A DNA stretch of 64,000 bases from JBJEFI01 sp051873875 (GCA_051873875.1 JBJEFI010000012.1:6553-70552); one strand, 5' to 3'. Shown: positions 25,247 to 34,448, counted from the stretch's first letter. Program-made: numbers and translations. Notes: generated by a model from the sequence alone, not told the origin.

Positions 25247-26656
25247 ATGAAGTTTCCAAAAGATTTCTTGTTTGGTGCAGCGTCTGCATCATATCAAGTC
25301 GAAGGCGCATGGAATGAAGATGGCAAAGGCGTAACAAACTGGGACGTATTTTCAAAAATCCCAGGAAAAACGTTTGAAAATACAAATGGCGACGTAGCTG
25401 TTGATCATTATCATCGCTACAAAGAAGATGTAAAATTAATGGCCGAAATGGGATTAGAATCTTATCGTTTCTCTATTTCTTGGGCTCGTATTATTCCTGA
25501 TGGCGACGGCGAAGTAAATGAAAAAGGAATTGAGTTCTACAACAATCTAATCAATGAATGTTTAAAATATGGAATTGTTCCTTTTGTTACGTTATATCAT
25601 TGGGATCTTCCACAAACATTAGAAGCTGATGGTGGTTGGGCGAACAAAAGAACAGTTGAAGCGTTTGCTAAATATGCAGAAGTTTGTTTCAAAGCATTCG
25701 GTGACCGCGTTAAACATTGGATCACTTTTAATGAAGCAATCGTATTTTGTAAATTAGGTTATATTGCCGGGGCACACCCACCTGGACTTGTGAATGACCA
25801 AAAGAAATACTTCCAAGCAACACATAATGTGTTTGTTTCTCATGCAAAAGCTGTGAAACTATACAAATCGTTAAAACAATATGGTGAAATCGGTATCACA
25901 CATGTATTTAACCCAGCCTTCAGCGTTGATAACAATGAAGAAAATATTTTTGCGACAGAACATGCGAACTACTATGAAACATTCTGGTACTATGATCCAA
26001 TTTTAAAAGGAGAATATCCAAAATATGTCGTTGATACGTTAGAAGAAAAAGGATTAACACCTGATTGGACAGATGAAGAATTACAATTATTAAAAGATAC
26101 AGCTGATTTCAACGATTTTATGGGATTAAACTACTATCAACCGGCAAGGGTTGCGAAAAACCATGAAGTAGTTGAAATTACAGAAGCAGATCGTGATAAA
26201 TCAACTGGTCGTCCAGGAAATGCATCATTTGATGGCGTCTATAAAACAGTCATGATGGATGACAAAGTGTATACAAAATGGGGCTGGGAAATTTCAGCTG
26301 AAGGCTTCTTAGATGGTTTAAGAATGCTAAAAGACCGTTATGGTGATGTTAAATTATATATTACTGAAAATGGTTTAGGTGACGAAGACCCAATCATTGA
26401 AGATGAAATCGTGGACGTTCCTCGTATTAAATATATTGAAGAACATTTAAAAGCAGTAAAAACAGCAATTGCTGAAGGAATTAACTTAAAAGGATACTAT
26501 GCTTGGTCAGTAATTGATTTATTAAGCTGGTTAAATGGATATAAAAAGCAATATGGCTTTATCTATGTTGACCATAAGAATAATTTAGAAAGAAAGAAAA
26601 AACTATCTTTCCACTGGTACAAACATATTATCGAAACAAGAGGAGAAGAGTTGTAA
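25247..26656 (+). CDS. 6-phospho-beta-glucosidase (glycoside hydrolase family 1)
   Basis: This 469-residue enzyme cleaves phosphorylated beta-glucosides (for example cellobiose-6-phosphate, salicin-6-phosphate) brought in by the neighbouring PTS. Acid/base Glu163 lies in TFNEA and nucleophile Glu374 in YITENG. Near the C-terminus, LLSWLNGYKKQYGFIYVD carries the serine, lysine and tyrosine that bind the 6-phosphate in GH1 phospho-glucosidases. AAGAAGG precedes the ATG. It is third gene of the operon. Confidence 0.95.
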   Translation: MKFPKDFLFGAASASYQVEGAWNEDGKGVTNWDVFSKIPGKTFENTNGDVAVDHYHRYKEDVKLMAEMGLESYRFSISWARIIPDGDGEVNEKGIEFYNNLINECLKYGIVPFVTLYHWDLPQTLEADGGWANKRTVEAFAKYAEVCFKAFGDRVKHWITFNEAIVFCKLGYIAGAHPPGLVNDQKKYFQATHNVFVSHAKAVKLYKSLKQYGEIGITHVFNPAFSVDNNEENIFATEHANYYETFWYYDPILKGEYPKYVVDTLEEKGLTPDWTDEELQLLKDTADFNDFMGLNYYQPARVAKNHEVVEITEADRDKSTGRPGNASFDGVYKTVMMDDKVYTKWGWEISAEGFLDGLRMLKDRYGDVKLYITENGLGDEDPIIEDEIVDVPRIKYIEEHLKAVKTAIAEGINLKGYYAWSVIDLLSWLNGYKKQYGFIYVDHKNNLERKKKLSFHWYKHIIETRGEEL

Positions 26657-26758
26657 TTAAACTCTTTTCATAGAGAAAGTAAGGTCTGTTTAAGGCATAA
26701 ATAGTTGTCTTAACAGCTCTTACTAATCTATTCAATTTGTATAAAGTAGGAGGCACCT

Positions 26759-28054
26759 ATGGATCGCTTAAATAAGTTTTTTGAAAAAATGATGCCTGCA
26801 TTTATGCGTTTTTCAAATGCAAAAGCAGTTGTCGCATTAAAAGATGGTTTCGTATTAACAATGCCAATGACATTAATTGGTTCGATATTCTTACTTCTTG
26901 GTAACTTACCATTTAAGAATTATAACAGTTTTATGGCTGGAATTTTTGGACAAGATTGGATGGCACCATTAAACCAAGTAACAGGTGCAACTTTTGATAT
27001 TATCGCCTTAGTTGCGGTTTTTGGAATCGCTTACTCATATGCAAAATCATATAATATTGATGGCGTTCCAGCAGGTATTTTAGGGATTATTTCATTCCTA
27101 ATTGTAAGTAATTCATTTGTACTAAGTCCTTCAGGCGAAGTTGTAAATGGTGTAATTCCAAAGGTTTGGACTGGTGGACAAGGTATGATTACATCTATCT
27201 TAGTCGGTCTAGCAGTCGGTGCAATTTATTCATGGTTTATTAACAAAGATATTCGAATTAAAATGCCAGATAGTGTTCCAACTGGTGTAGCTAATGCCTT
27301 TTCAGCATTAATTCCTGGAACAGTTATTATGGTTATTTCGATGATTCTTTATATCATTTGTGACCAGCTTCAAGGTTCATCAATGACTGAAATTATTTAT
27401 CAAATTTTACAAATTCCAATGCAAAATCTATCAGATACGCTACCTGGAATTATTATCATTATGGCTCTTATCTCTATTTTCTGGTGGTTTGGTTTACATG
27501 GACCAAATATCGTAATGGGGATTATGGCACCAATCTTAACTTCGAATGCATTAGCAAACCAAGCGATCGTCGATGCTGGTCAAACATTAGTAGTTGGTGA
27601 AAATGCTAAACTTGTTACAGTTCAAATGGTTGATATTTATGCTAAATTTGGCGGCGCAGGTATTACGTTAGGGTTAATTATTGCAGCATTATTTGTAGCA
27701 AAATCACAACAAGTAAATCAATTATCAAAAATGTCATTAGTGCCGGGTATCTTTAACATTAATGAACCAGTTATTTTTGGATTACCAATTATCTTTAATC
27801 CAATTATGATTATTCCGTTTATCCTTGTGCCAGTTGTGGCTGTATTAATGACATACTTCTCTATTGTGTTAGGATTTATCGATCCATTTACAGCAGTACA
27901 AGTTCCTTGGACAACACCACCAGTTATTTCTGGTTTCTTATTATCAGGATGGCAAGGGGCTGTCCTACAAATAGCAATTTTAGCAATGGCAGTAGTTGTA
28001 TACTTCCCATTTGTGAAAATGTTAGATAAAGTGGCTGTTGAGCAAGAAAATCCA
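26759..28054 (+). CDS. PTS cellobiose-type EIIC permease, 3' end lost in assembly gap
   Basis: 432 residues are readable before the gap. They show about ten membrane segments and the EIIC signatures LKDGFVLTMPMTLIGSIF near the N-terminus, GLHGPNIV, and the NINEPVIFGLPIIFNPIM loop that binds the sugar. Family members are about 430-460 residues long, so only the tail should be missing. The sequence after the gap need not be in frame. It transports the beta-glucoside with EIIA and EIIB. AGGAGG lies upstream of the ATG. Confidence 0.92.
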
Positions 28055-28154
28055 NNNNNNNNNNNNNNNNNNNNNNNNNNNNNNNNNNNNNNNNNNNNNN
28101 NNNNNNNNNNNNNNNNNNNNNNNNNNNNNNNNNNNNNNNNNNNNNNNNNNNNNN
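28055..28154. other. Assembly gap (100 N)
   Basis: Exactly 100 Ns are a conventional placeholder, so the true distance is unknown. Flanking ends share no duplicated sequence. The EIIC stop codon, its terminator and possibly further genes lie here. Confidence 0.98.
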
Positions 28155-28239
28155 GTTTTTAATTAAAATATACTTATGTAAAGATGCCTCTATTTTCATT
28201 TTAATTAGAGTTAAGTAAAAAGGCGGGTTATGGATAAAT

Positions 28240-28944
28240 ATGGCTGTTAAATATAAATTAGTAGTAAGTGAAATGGAAAAGGAAATTTTAGCAGGAAAAT
28301 ATAATTTTAATTCTAAATTACCGACAGAAGAAGAATTGATGAAGAAGTTTAATGTTAGCCGAAATACGATAAGAAAAGCGATTGAGGTTTTAGCTGAACA
28401 AGGATATATTTATCAAGTTCAAGGCAGTGGGATTTTCTTAAGAGAATTTTCAAAGCCGGGATGCATTACGATGCGTGGAATGAAAGGTTTAACAAATGAA
28501 TTTTCTGGTGATGTATTAACGAGTGAACTATTAGAGCTAAATTTAATTGAAGCAAACGAAGAGTTAGCAAAAAAAATGAAGTGTGAAGTAAATACAAAAG
28601 TATATCATGTTATTCGTGTCAGATATTTAAATGGAGAATCATTTGCTGTTGAAGAATCATTTTTCAATAAAGATATCATTCCTTATTTAAACAAAGAAAT
28701 ATGTGATAGCTCCATTTATAAATATATAACGGATGATTTGAAGTTAAACATTGGTTTTGCAGACAAAGTGATTTATTCTGAAAAGTTAACAGAAAAGGAA
28801 GCCAAATTATTAGATTTAGAAGCTGGTGATCCAACGTTAGTCGTCGAGAATACGGTCTTTTTAAATACAGGCGCTGTTTTTGATGTTTCTAGAGAGAAAT
28901 TTAACTATAAACGGGCTAAATTGCTAAGCTTAGCAACAAATTAG
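28240..28944 (+). CDS. GntR-family regulator with UTRA ligand domain
   Basis: The 234-residue protein has an N-terminal winged helix (about 1-70; LPTEEELMKKFNVSRNTIRKAIEVLAEQGYIYQVQGSG). A UTRA effector domain follows (about 85-230; KVYHVIRVRYLNGESFAVEESFF). HutC/TreR-type proteins with this layout repress sugar operons and release DNA on binding the phosphorylated sugar. Its place after the PTS/6-phospho-beta-glucosidase genes makes that operon the likely target, perhaps through the repeats at 24495-24522. The ribosome-binding site is AAGGCGGG. Confidence 0.9.
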   Translation: MAVKYKLVVSEMEKEILAGKYNFNSKLPTEEELMKKFNVSRNTIRKAIEVLAEQGYIYQVQGSGIFLREFSKPGCITMRGMKGLTNEFSGDVLTSELLELNLIEANEELAKKMKCEVNTKVYHVIRVRYLNGESFAVEESFFNKDIIPYLNKEICDSSIYKYITDDLKLNIGFADKVIYSEKLTEKEAKLLDLEAGDPTLVVENTVFLNTGAVFDVSREKFNYKRAKLLSLATN

Positions 28945-28958
28945 TTTTCAAATGGAAT

Positions 28959-29031
28959 CTGAATTAGATTAATTTTATAGGAATCGTAAATCGTCATAGT
29001 CCTATAATGTTAATTTAATTCAGGTTTTTTT
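28959..29031 (+). terminator. Terminator of the GntR gene
   Basis: CTGAATTAGATTAA..TATAGGA pairs with TCCTATA..TTAATTTAATTCAG in a long, slightly imperfect stem followed by seven Ts. Confidence 0.85.
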
Positions 29032-29205
29032 ATCGTAAATAGTAACTGTTAGAAAAGTAGAATATCATTTTTTTATTTATTAATTGTGTGCTAAAAATTT
29101 ATATGAAAAAAGAGTAGAGAGCAATTTCTTATACAGTTCCTTTCGCTAGACTTTTTTATATTAGGAAAGCTAAAATGGAAATGTCATATATATGGAGGTG
29201 GAAAG

Positions 29206-29445
29206 ATGGCGATTACAATAGAGCACGTCTTAACAAAAATGGAACAGCAGCTTGCTTATGCTCGTCAAACAAAGGGAGAACAACAGCGTGTACATCTTCA
29301 TAAGATTCAAGTTTTATGTGAGCTTGTTTTAGAGCAAAATGACTCAAGTTCAAGCACGTTGGAGAAAGTCACATTTCCAAAAGCGGTAACACATGAACAA
29401 AAGGTTGAGATACATAACCAAGGGGATTCACTTTTAGACTTTTAA
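29206..29445 (+). CDS. ywdI: YwdI family small protein
   Basis: This 79-residue soluble protein of unknown function is related to B. subtilis YwdI (DUF5327 as I recall). It starts MAITIEHVLTKMEQQLAYAR, with a predicted helical first half and a charged second half. There is no signal peptide and no catalytic motif. GGAGGTGG lies just upstream of the ATG. It is followed after 24 bp by ywdK, as in B. subtilis, where the pair sits next to ung; here the sugar operon separates them. Confidence 0.85.
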   Translation: MAITIEHVLTKMEQQLAYARQTKGEQQRVHLHKIQVLCELVLEQNDSSSSTLEKVTFPKAVTHEQKVEIHNQGDSLLDF

Positions 29446-29469
29446 TGAAATAGAGGGGAAGAGGGAGAA

Positions 29470-29841
29470 ATGAAATTTTTCTTTATTGCAGCTTGTATTA
29501 GTGCATTTTTATCTGTTGCAATTGGTGCATTTGGGGCTCATGGTTTAGAAGGTAAGGTAACAGAAAGAATGATGGAGAATTGGCAAACAGGGGTTCATTA
29601 TCAAATGTTCCACGTTATTGGCTTGCTTACTGTTGCGTATGTTAGTCAAAAGGTAACGGGCACATCCATGACAACGTGGGCTGGTTGGATGTTTATTATT
29701 GGAACAGTTTTATTCTCAGGAAGTCTATATACTATGGCGCTAACAAATATAAAAATGTTAGGGGCAATTACACCAATTGGTGGCATCATGTTTTTAGTTG
29801 GTTGGGCGTTATTGGCAATTACTGCATTTAAAAATATGTAA
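29470..29841 (+). CDS. ywdK: DUF423 membrane protein YwdK
   Basis: The 123-residue protein has four membrane helices. It shows the family features AIGAFGAHGLEG near residues 18-29 and HYQMFHVIGLL near 43-53, both typical of DUF423. Its function is unknown. It is co-transcribed with ywdI and ended by a terminator shared with the convergent gerQ. Confidence 0.9.
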   Translation: MKFFFIAACISAFLSVAIGAFGAHGLEGKVTERMMENWQTGVHYQMFHVIGLLTVAYVSQKVTGTSMTTWAGWMFIIGTVLFSGSLYTMALTNIKMLGAITPIGGIMFLVGWALLAITAFKNM

Positions 29842-29844
29842 GGA

Positions 29845-29876
29845 AAAAAGCTGATTTTTAATAAGTCAGCTTTTTT
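29845..29876. terminator. Terminator between ywdK and gerQ
   Basis: AAAAAGCTGA pairs with TCAGCTTTTTT around an 11-base loop. Runs on both sides allow bidirectional use. Confidence 0.9.
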
Positions 29877-29903
29877 ATTGTTATAAAGATGTTTTTTAGC
29901 TAA

Positions 29904-30398
29904 TCATTGAGATGGTTGACCGTACGCTTCTATATATTGTTGTAGTGCTTGGTCAACAGCTACCTTTTGTTGTTTTAACATCTGATATTGCTCTTTTGTA
30001 AGCGGTGGTGGAAGAATGTAGTTAAACTCGTTAGGGAATTCAAGGTAGTCTAAATAAACCATTAACAACATATAATAACGATTATTTTGGAAATCTCTTA
30101 AAATAATATGATCACGACCTGCACTTAATATCATCCCATAAAATACTTTATTAATGGATGTACCTGAAGGACCACTTCCAGGAAATGTCATATACACATA
30201 AGCAAAATTGCCTCGATTAAAGCGGATAATTTGTTCTACATATGTTTGATCGGCAGAGGGCATAACCTGCTGAGTTGTTTGTGTCATCTGCGGTGAAGTA
30301 GGCATCATTGGTTGGGTCCCTTGTATTGTTTGGGGTGGGTCTGTAGGTCGAAAATAAGCATCATAATCATAAGGATAATAATTAGGGGGGTAAGACAT
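29904..30398 (-). CDS. gerQ: Spore coat protein GerQ
   Basis: The 164-residue spore coat protein has a disordered N-terminus rich in Pro, Tyr, Thr and Gln (about 1-50), followed by the conserved GerQ domain (YVEQIIRFNRGNFAYVYMTF; AGRDHIILRD; YLDYLEF). In B. subtilis GerQ is needed to place CwlJ in the coat and is cross-linked by transglutaminase; the glutamine-rich N-terminus fits this. It lies directly downstream of cwlJ on the same strand, the expected operon. Expression should be in the mother cell, but I could not assign a SigE promoter. Confidence 0.95.
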   Translation of the reverse strand: MSYPPNYYPYDYDAYFRPTDPPQTIQGTQPMMPTSPQMTQTTQQVMPSADQTYVEQIIRFNRGNFAYVYMTFPGSGPSGTSINKVFYGMILSAGRDHIILRDFQNNRYYMLLMVYLDYLEFPNEFNYILPPPLTKEQYQMLKQQKVAVDQALQQYIEAYGQPSQ

Positions 30399-30426
30399 TT
30401 AAATAAACCTCCTCAGAATAGATTAA

Positions 30427-30855
30427 TTAAATACTGAATACCTTTGGACAGTCCTCTTCAGTAGGCTGGTAAAAACAATGGTTTTTAAATTCACCAGCAA
30501 ATGCTTGACCGTACCATTGAGAAGGGCAATTTCCATAAGCATTGAAAAACCATAAACAATATGTGGATGGCCAAAGCCTTTCTCCATCAATTGACCTTCT
30601 TGCTAGTTCTATATCAATAGTACGTGGACGTTGGTAAAAATAACTTTTTCGAGGTGCTTCAAAACCTCCTGGAGATTGATATACCATATCGGTGATGCTA
30701 CGAATATTTTTAAAGTCTAAGCAGTCGCATAAGACCCGATTGACACAGACATTTCCAACCATAAGCATTCCTTGTTGTCCTTCGCCTTCTGCTTCTGCAC
30801 GCATCAATCTAGCCAATAATTGTACTTCTTCTTCATTGTATTTGATAACAGCCAA
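30427..30855 (-). CDS. cwlJ: Spore cortex-lytic cell wall hydrolase CwlJ
   Basis: This 142-residue SleB/CwlJ-family enzyme degrades spore cortex during germination. Typical segments are LLARLMRAEAEGEG (with the likely catalytic glutamate), GMLMVGNVCVNRV, ARRSIDGERLWP and the CPSQWYGQ / HCFYQPT ending. The start is TTG at 30855: GGGAGGTG lies correctly upstream and the product then begins MAVIKYNEEE, matching B. subtilis CwlJ in position and length. The upstream GTG at 30867 is part of the ribosome-binding site. gerQ follows. Confidence 0.94.
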   Translation of the reverse strand: MAVIKYNEEEVQLLARLMRAEAEGEGQQGMLMVGNVCVNRVLCDCLDFKNIRSITDMVYQSPGGFEAPRKSYFYQRPRTIDIELARRSIDGERLWPSTYCLWFFNAYGNCPSQWYGQAFAGEFKNHCFYQPTEEDCPKVFSI

Positions 30856-30867
30856 TCTGATTTTCAC

Positions 30868-31208
30868 CTCCCTTTTCTATACATAGAATGATATGTGTGG
30901 ACAAATTTAAGTGTGCATATACCTAGAAAAGTTTTCGTACAAATAAAGAAAAACCGCAGGCAGTACTACCAAGAGTATTAGCGATTGGTAGTAGTCGTCC
31001 GAATAAAATTTATCGAGGAGGATAGTTGGAGGTTAGGCATAAAGAAAATCGTAGGAGAGTTTGAAAGGAAGTTTTTCTCGTCTCTAATAGTGGAGGTGAC
31101 CTTGAAAAAAGGGGATAGAACAATTGAGCAAGAAAAGAGATAAAGGAGAGGATGATTGAATGAGTAGATAAGGAGGAGTTTTTTCGTTACATTTCTTGAA
31201 TAGTTCAA
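30868..31208. other. Intergenic region left of the second gap
   Basis: This region contains the cwlJ promoter region and a hairpin ACTACCAA/TTGGTAGT (30965-30992). On the plus strand a purine-rich stretch has several Shine-Dalgarno-like motifs, including GGAGGTGA at 31092 followed by a 13-codon frame from TTG 31102 (MKKGDRTIEQEKR). I cannot identify a gene. The start of something may be hidden by the gap. Confidence 0.4.
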
Positions 31209-31363
31209 NNNNNNNNNNNNNNNNNNNNNNNNNNNNNNNNNNNNNNNNNNNNNNNNNNNNNNNNNNNNNNNNNNNNNNNNNNNNNNNNNNNNNNNNNNNN
31301 NNNNNNNNGATTGAATGAGTAGATAAGGAGGAGTTTTTTCGTTACATTTCTTGAATAGTTCAA
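31154..31363 (+). repeat. 55-bp exact duplication flanking assembly gap
   Basis: The 55 bases at 31154-31208 recur identically at 31309-31363, on either side of 100 Ns. This is the pattern left when two contigs that overlap by one assembly k-mer are scaffolded without merging. It is probably one sequence, not a biological repeat; a true tandem repeat is the alternative. Confidence 0.85.
31209..31308. other. Assembly gap (100 N)
   Basis: A placeholder of exactly 100 Ns with duplicated flanks. The real gap may be zero or negative. Confidence 0.98.
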
Positions 31364-31457
31364 CAAGATGTATATGAAAATCATCTTTAATGAATTTAAA
31401 AGAAATGAAGATAAAAGATTACTAAGCTAAAAGCAACAAATTTAACGAACTGAAAAT

Positions 31458-31488
31458 AAAAAAGAGAAAGAAAAGCTCTTTCTCTTTT
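31458..31488 (-). terminator. Terminator of hemQ
   Basis: GAGAAAGA/TCTTTCTC stem with A/T-runs outside, directly 3' of hemQ on the minus strand. Confidence 0.85.
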
Positions 31489-32251
31489 AGACAAATAATT
31501 TTTTTTCATCCATTGCGAAAAATGCTTCTAACCCTTCGATTGGAAGAATGTTTCCGACAAAGAAAGCCCCGAATTCCCCATAACGAGCACTTACTTCATC
31601 AAAGCGCATTTCATAAACAAGCTTTTTAAATTGTAAAATATCATCGGCAAATAATGTTACGCCCCATTCATGATCATCAAAACCAACAGAACCAGTAATA
31701 ATTTGTTTTACAAGACCTGCATATTGACGACCAATTTTCCCGTGACTAGCCATTAATTGACGACGTTCTTCCATCGGTAACATGTACCAATTATCATTTC
31801 CTTCACGACGTTTATCCATTGGATAGAAACAAATGTATTTTGCTTTTGGCAAGATTGGATATAATCTAGCACGAACATGTGGATTTTCGTATGGATTTTC
31901 ATCTCCAGGTAAGTAATTACTTAATTCAACGACAGAAACGTATGAATATGTTGTTTCAATATAGTCAGCAATGATTAATTTATTAAATTTATGCTCGATT
32001 TGATGTAATTCTTCCATTGTTGGACGAACAAGCATAAGTACATAATCTGCTTTATGCCCCATGATGGAGTAAAAAGCATGACTACCTGCTTTTTGATCTT
32101 CTACCTCTTGTAATTCGTTAAAAAATGATTGGAGTTGATGAATAATTGTTTGTTGATTAGTAGATGTTAGTTTGCGCCATTCATTCCACTTTACTTTATG
32201 AAACAGATGAAGAGAATACCAACCATCTAATGTTTTTGCAGCTTCGCTCAT
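31487..32251 (-). CDS. hemQ: Coproheme decarboxylase HemQ
   Basis: This 254-residue chlorite-dismutase-fold enzyme carries out the last step of the coproporphyrin-dependent haem pathway of Gram-positive bacteria, peroxide-driven decarboxylation of coproheme. The expected proximal haem ligand is His170 in MASHGKIGRQY, and the reactive tyrosine is Tyr143 in YPMDKRREGNDNWY. The distal arginine of true chlorite dismutases is not in its usual sequence context. It is divergent from pta, exactly as ywfI/pta in B. subtilis. Confidence 0.95.
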   Translation of the reverse strand: MSEAAKTLDGWYSLHLFHKVKWNEWRKLTSTNQQTIIHQLQSFFNELQEVEDQKAGSHAFYSIMGHKADYVLMLVRPTMEELHQIEHKFNKLIIADYIETTYSYVSVVELSNYLPGDENPYENPHVRARLYPILPKAKYICFYPMDKRREGNDNWYMLPMEERRQLMASHGKIGRQYAGLVKQIITGSVGFDDHEWGVTLFADDILQFKKLVYEMRFDEVSARYGEFGAFFVGNILPIEGLEAFFAMDEKKLFV

Positions 32252-32354
32252 AAAATCACAATCCCCCTTTTACTTTGTGCTAGTTTTAGTTTAACATAGA
32301 TAATAGAATATACTTACTAATATGATTTATAGGTGATTTTTTTATTAACCAAAA

Positions 32355-32368
32355 TGAAAGCGTTTTAA
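32355..32368 (+). promoter_or_regulatory. Candidate cre site upstream of pta
   Basis: TGAAAGCGTTTTAA matches 13 of 14 cre positions. In B. subtilis CcpA activates pta from an upstream cre. Here the site is about 225 bp before the start codon and the promoter is not certain, so the geometry cannot be confirmed. Confidence 0.5.
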
Positions 32369-32591
32369 AATTAATTCTTATTTATCACACTTTTTTAATA
32401 TTTTACGATAATTATGAAGCACATATTGCTGTAGTATTGTGTTAAAATTATTGATGATAACAGTTGGTTTGGTGTATTATATAGGGTATTGGAAATTGTA
32501 CTAGTTTATTTCATATAATTGTTATAGTATAGATTAACATTAAATTGTATGTGTTGTAACAAAATATAAAGGGATATGGGAGGAATAATTT

Positions 32592-33569
32592 ATGAGCGCA
32601 TTATTCGAAAACATTAAAGAACAGGTTATACATAAAGGGGTACGGATTGTATTTCCTGAAGGAAACGATGAACGTATATTAGGAGCGGCATATCGTTTAC
32701 AGAAAGAAGGATACATTCATCCTGTATTAGTCGGAAAAGAAGAATCATTGCAACAGGTGGCAAATGAAATTGGGATTTCCATTGAAGGATTAGAAATTCA
32801 TGATCCAACTTCATACGAAGATATGGATATGCTTGTGAAGGCATTTGTTGAGCGCCGAAAAGGAAAAGTGTCTGAAGAACAAGCAAGAAAAATTTTATTA
32901 GACGAAAATTATTTTGGAACAATGCTTGTCTATTTAGGCAAAGCAGATGGGTTAGTAAGTGGGGCAGCTCATTCAACAGCTGACACGGTTCGTCCAGCTT
33001 TACAAATTATTAAAACAAAACAAGGTGTAACGAAAACATCAGGTGTCTTTATTATGGTTCGTGATGATGAAAAATACGTATTTGGTGATTGTGCCATTAA
33101 CATTTCACCGAATAGTCAGGACCTGGCTGAAATTGCAATTGAAAGTGCAAAGACAGCAGAAATTTTTGGGATTGATCCAAGAGTAGCAATGTTAAGCTTT
33201 TCAACAAAAGGTTCTGCATCATCTCCAGAAACAGAAAAAGTAGAAGAGGCGACAACAATTGCAAAACAATTAGCTCCAAACTTAGTGTTAGATGGCGAGT
33301 TTCAATTTGATGCAGCTTTCGTTCCATCTGTGGCGAAAAAGAAAGCGCCAAATTCCGTTATTCAAGGGGATGCAAATGTATTTGTTTTCCCAAGTCTAGA
33401 AGCAGGAAATATCGGTTATAAAATTGCACAACGCTTAGGAAACTTTGAAGCAATTGGTCCAATTTTACAAGGCTTAAACATGCCAGTAAATGATTTATCT
33501 CGTGGCTGTAATGAAGAAGATGTATATAAATTAGCATTAATTACGGCAGCACAAACATTACATCAATAA
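32592..33569 (+). CDS. pta: Phosphate acetyltransferase
   Basis: This 325-residue enzyme interconverts acetyl-CoA and acetyl phosphate in the overflow acetate pathway, with AckA encoded elsewhere. Family segments are VFPEGNDERILGAA near the start, DGLVSGAAHSTADTVRPALQ, KTSGVFIM, CAINISPNSQDLAEIA and the C-terminal PVNDLSRGCN. GGGAGG lies upstream of the ATG. It is divergent from hemQ and convergent with lipL. Confidence 0.97.
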   Translation: MSALFENIKEQVIHKGVRIVFPEGNDERILGAAYRLQKEGYIHPVLVGKEESLQQVANEIGISIEGLEIHDPTSYEDMDMLVKAFVERRKGKVSEEQARKILLDENYFGTMLVYLGKADGLVSGAAHSTADTVRPALQIIKTKQGVTKTSGVFIMVRDDEKYVFGDCAINISPNSQDLAEIAIESAKTAEIFGIDPRVAMLSFSTKGSASSPETEKVEEATTIAKQLAPNLVLDGEFQFDAAFVPSVAKKKAPNSVIQGDANVFVFPSLEAGNIGYKIAQRLGNFEAIGPILQGLNMPVNDLSRGCNEEDVYKLALITAAQTLHQ

Positions 33570-33570
33570 T

Positions 33571-33602
33571 AAAAAAGACTCCATTTTTTGGAGTCTTTTT
33601 TG
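33571..33602. terminator. Terminator between pta and lipL
   Basis: AAAAAAGACTCCA pairs with TGGAGTCTTTTTT. It is usable from both sides. Confidence 0.93.
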
Positions 33603-33614
33603 CATTCTAGAGCA

Positions 33615-34448
33615 CTAAAGCATTCCGGCTTGTTCATTTCGTTTCATCATTCGTTCAAGATGATGGGTAACAAGTAATTGTTCTTCAGCTTGTAAGCTGT
33701 TAGAAATTAAATGATTACTATGTTTCTGTAATGCTTGTAATAAAAGAAGTTGCATATCGACAATGGTGAGTTCTTTATTTAGTAATTCTGTTAAAGAGGC
33801 CATAACGTTTGGCTCGATTGCTGGAACATCGTAACGTGTTGGCGAATCTTTTTTACTTTGTTCGTAAAAATTTTTGATAAGTGTTGCGCGGTTTGCGCCA
33901 CTACCATTTACACAAAGGTAAATTTGGACAGCAATTCCACCACGAATACGACGTTGAGAAATTCCTGCAAATTTTTTGCCATCAATACTTAAATCATAGG
34001 AGCCAGGACAGTAAGAACCTTTTATTTCATAAGCTTGAATGTCAACATGAAAGTCCTTTAAAGCTTCTTTTATTAATGCATACATAGTGTCATAACCTTC
34101 ATTAATGGAAATAGTACCTTCTTGTTCTTTAAATAGAAGAGAAAGGTTTAAAATACCGTCGTCAAGAACGACAGCAAGTCCTCCTGAGTTTCGTACAATA
34201 ACGTCATAACCATGTTCTCTTAAGAAGGAAATACCATCTTGTAAATGCGGCAATCGAGTATCTTGAATACCAAGAACAATGGTTGGAGCATGTACCCAAA
34301 AACGTGCGACGGAAGGGGATGTACCATTACCAACAATGGTACAAAGACTATCATCAATTGCAAAAGATTGCATAGCTGTTGTATGAAGCAGTGTACTTGT
34401 ATGATCAATGATTCGCCAGGTGTCTTGATACAATAAAGAAGTAGCCAT
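33615..34448 (-). CDS. lipL: Octanoyl-[GcvH]:protein N-octanoyltransferase LipL
   Basis: This 277-residue enzyme of the biotin/lipoate ligase fold transfers octanoyl groups from GcvH to the E2 subunits of 2-oxoacid dehydrogenases during lipoate synthesis. The nucleophile is Cys147 in SYCPGSYDL, and the conserved lysine is Lys159 in DGKKFAGISQRR. RNSGGLAVV corresponds to the lipoate-binding loop. Location next to pta matches B. subtilis ywfL. It could be mistaken for LplA, but the cysteine context favours LipL. Confidence 0.92.
   Translation of the reverse strand: MATSLLYQDTWRIIDHTSTLLHTTAMQSFAIDDSLCTIVGNGTSPSVARFWVHAPTIVLGIQDTRLPHLQDGISFLREHGYDVIVRNSGGLAVVLDDGILNLSLLFKEQEGTISINEGYDTMYALIKEALKDFHVDIQAYEIKGSYCPGSYDLSIDGKKFAGISQRRIRGGIAVQIYLCVNGSGANRATLIKNFYEQSKKDSPTRYDVPAIEPNVMASLTELLNKELTIVDMQLLLLQALQKHSNHLISNSLQAEEQLLVTHHLERMMKRNEQAGML

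Noticed and set aside
28055..28199. Reading frames that run through the N gap on either strand
   Set aside because: Ns carry no coding information and the gap length is a placeholder, so frame continuity is meaningless.
30961..30995. Hairpin upstream of the second gap as a riboswitch or T-box
   Set aside because: Only one stem is recognisable; no T-box sequence (TGGNACCGCG type), no terminator and no downstream plus-strand gene can be seen.
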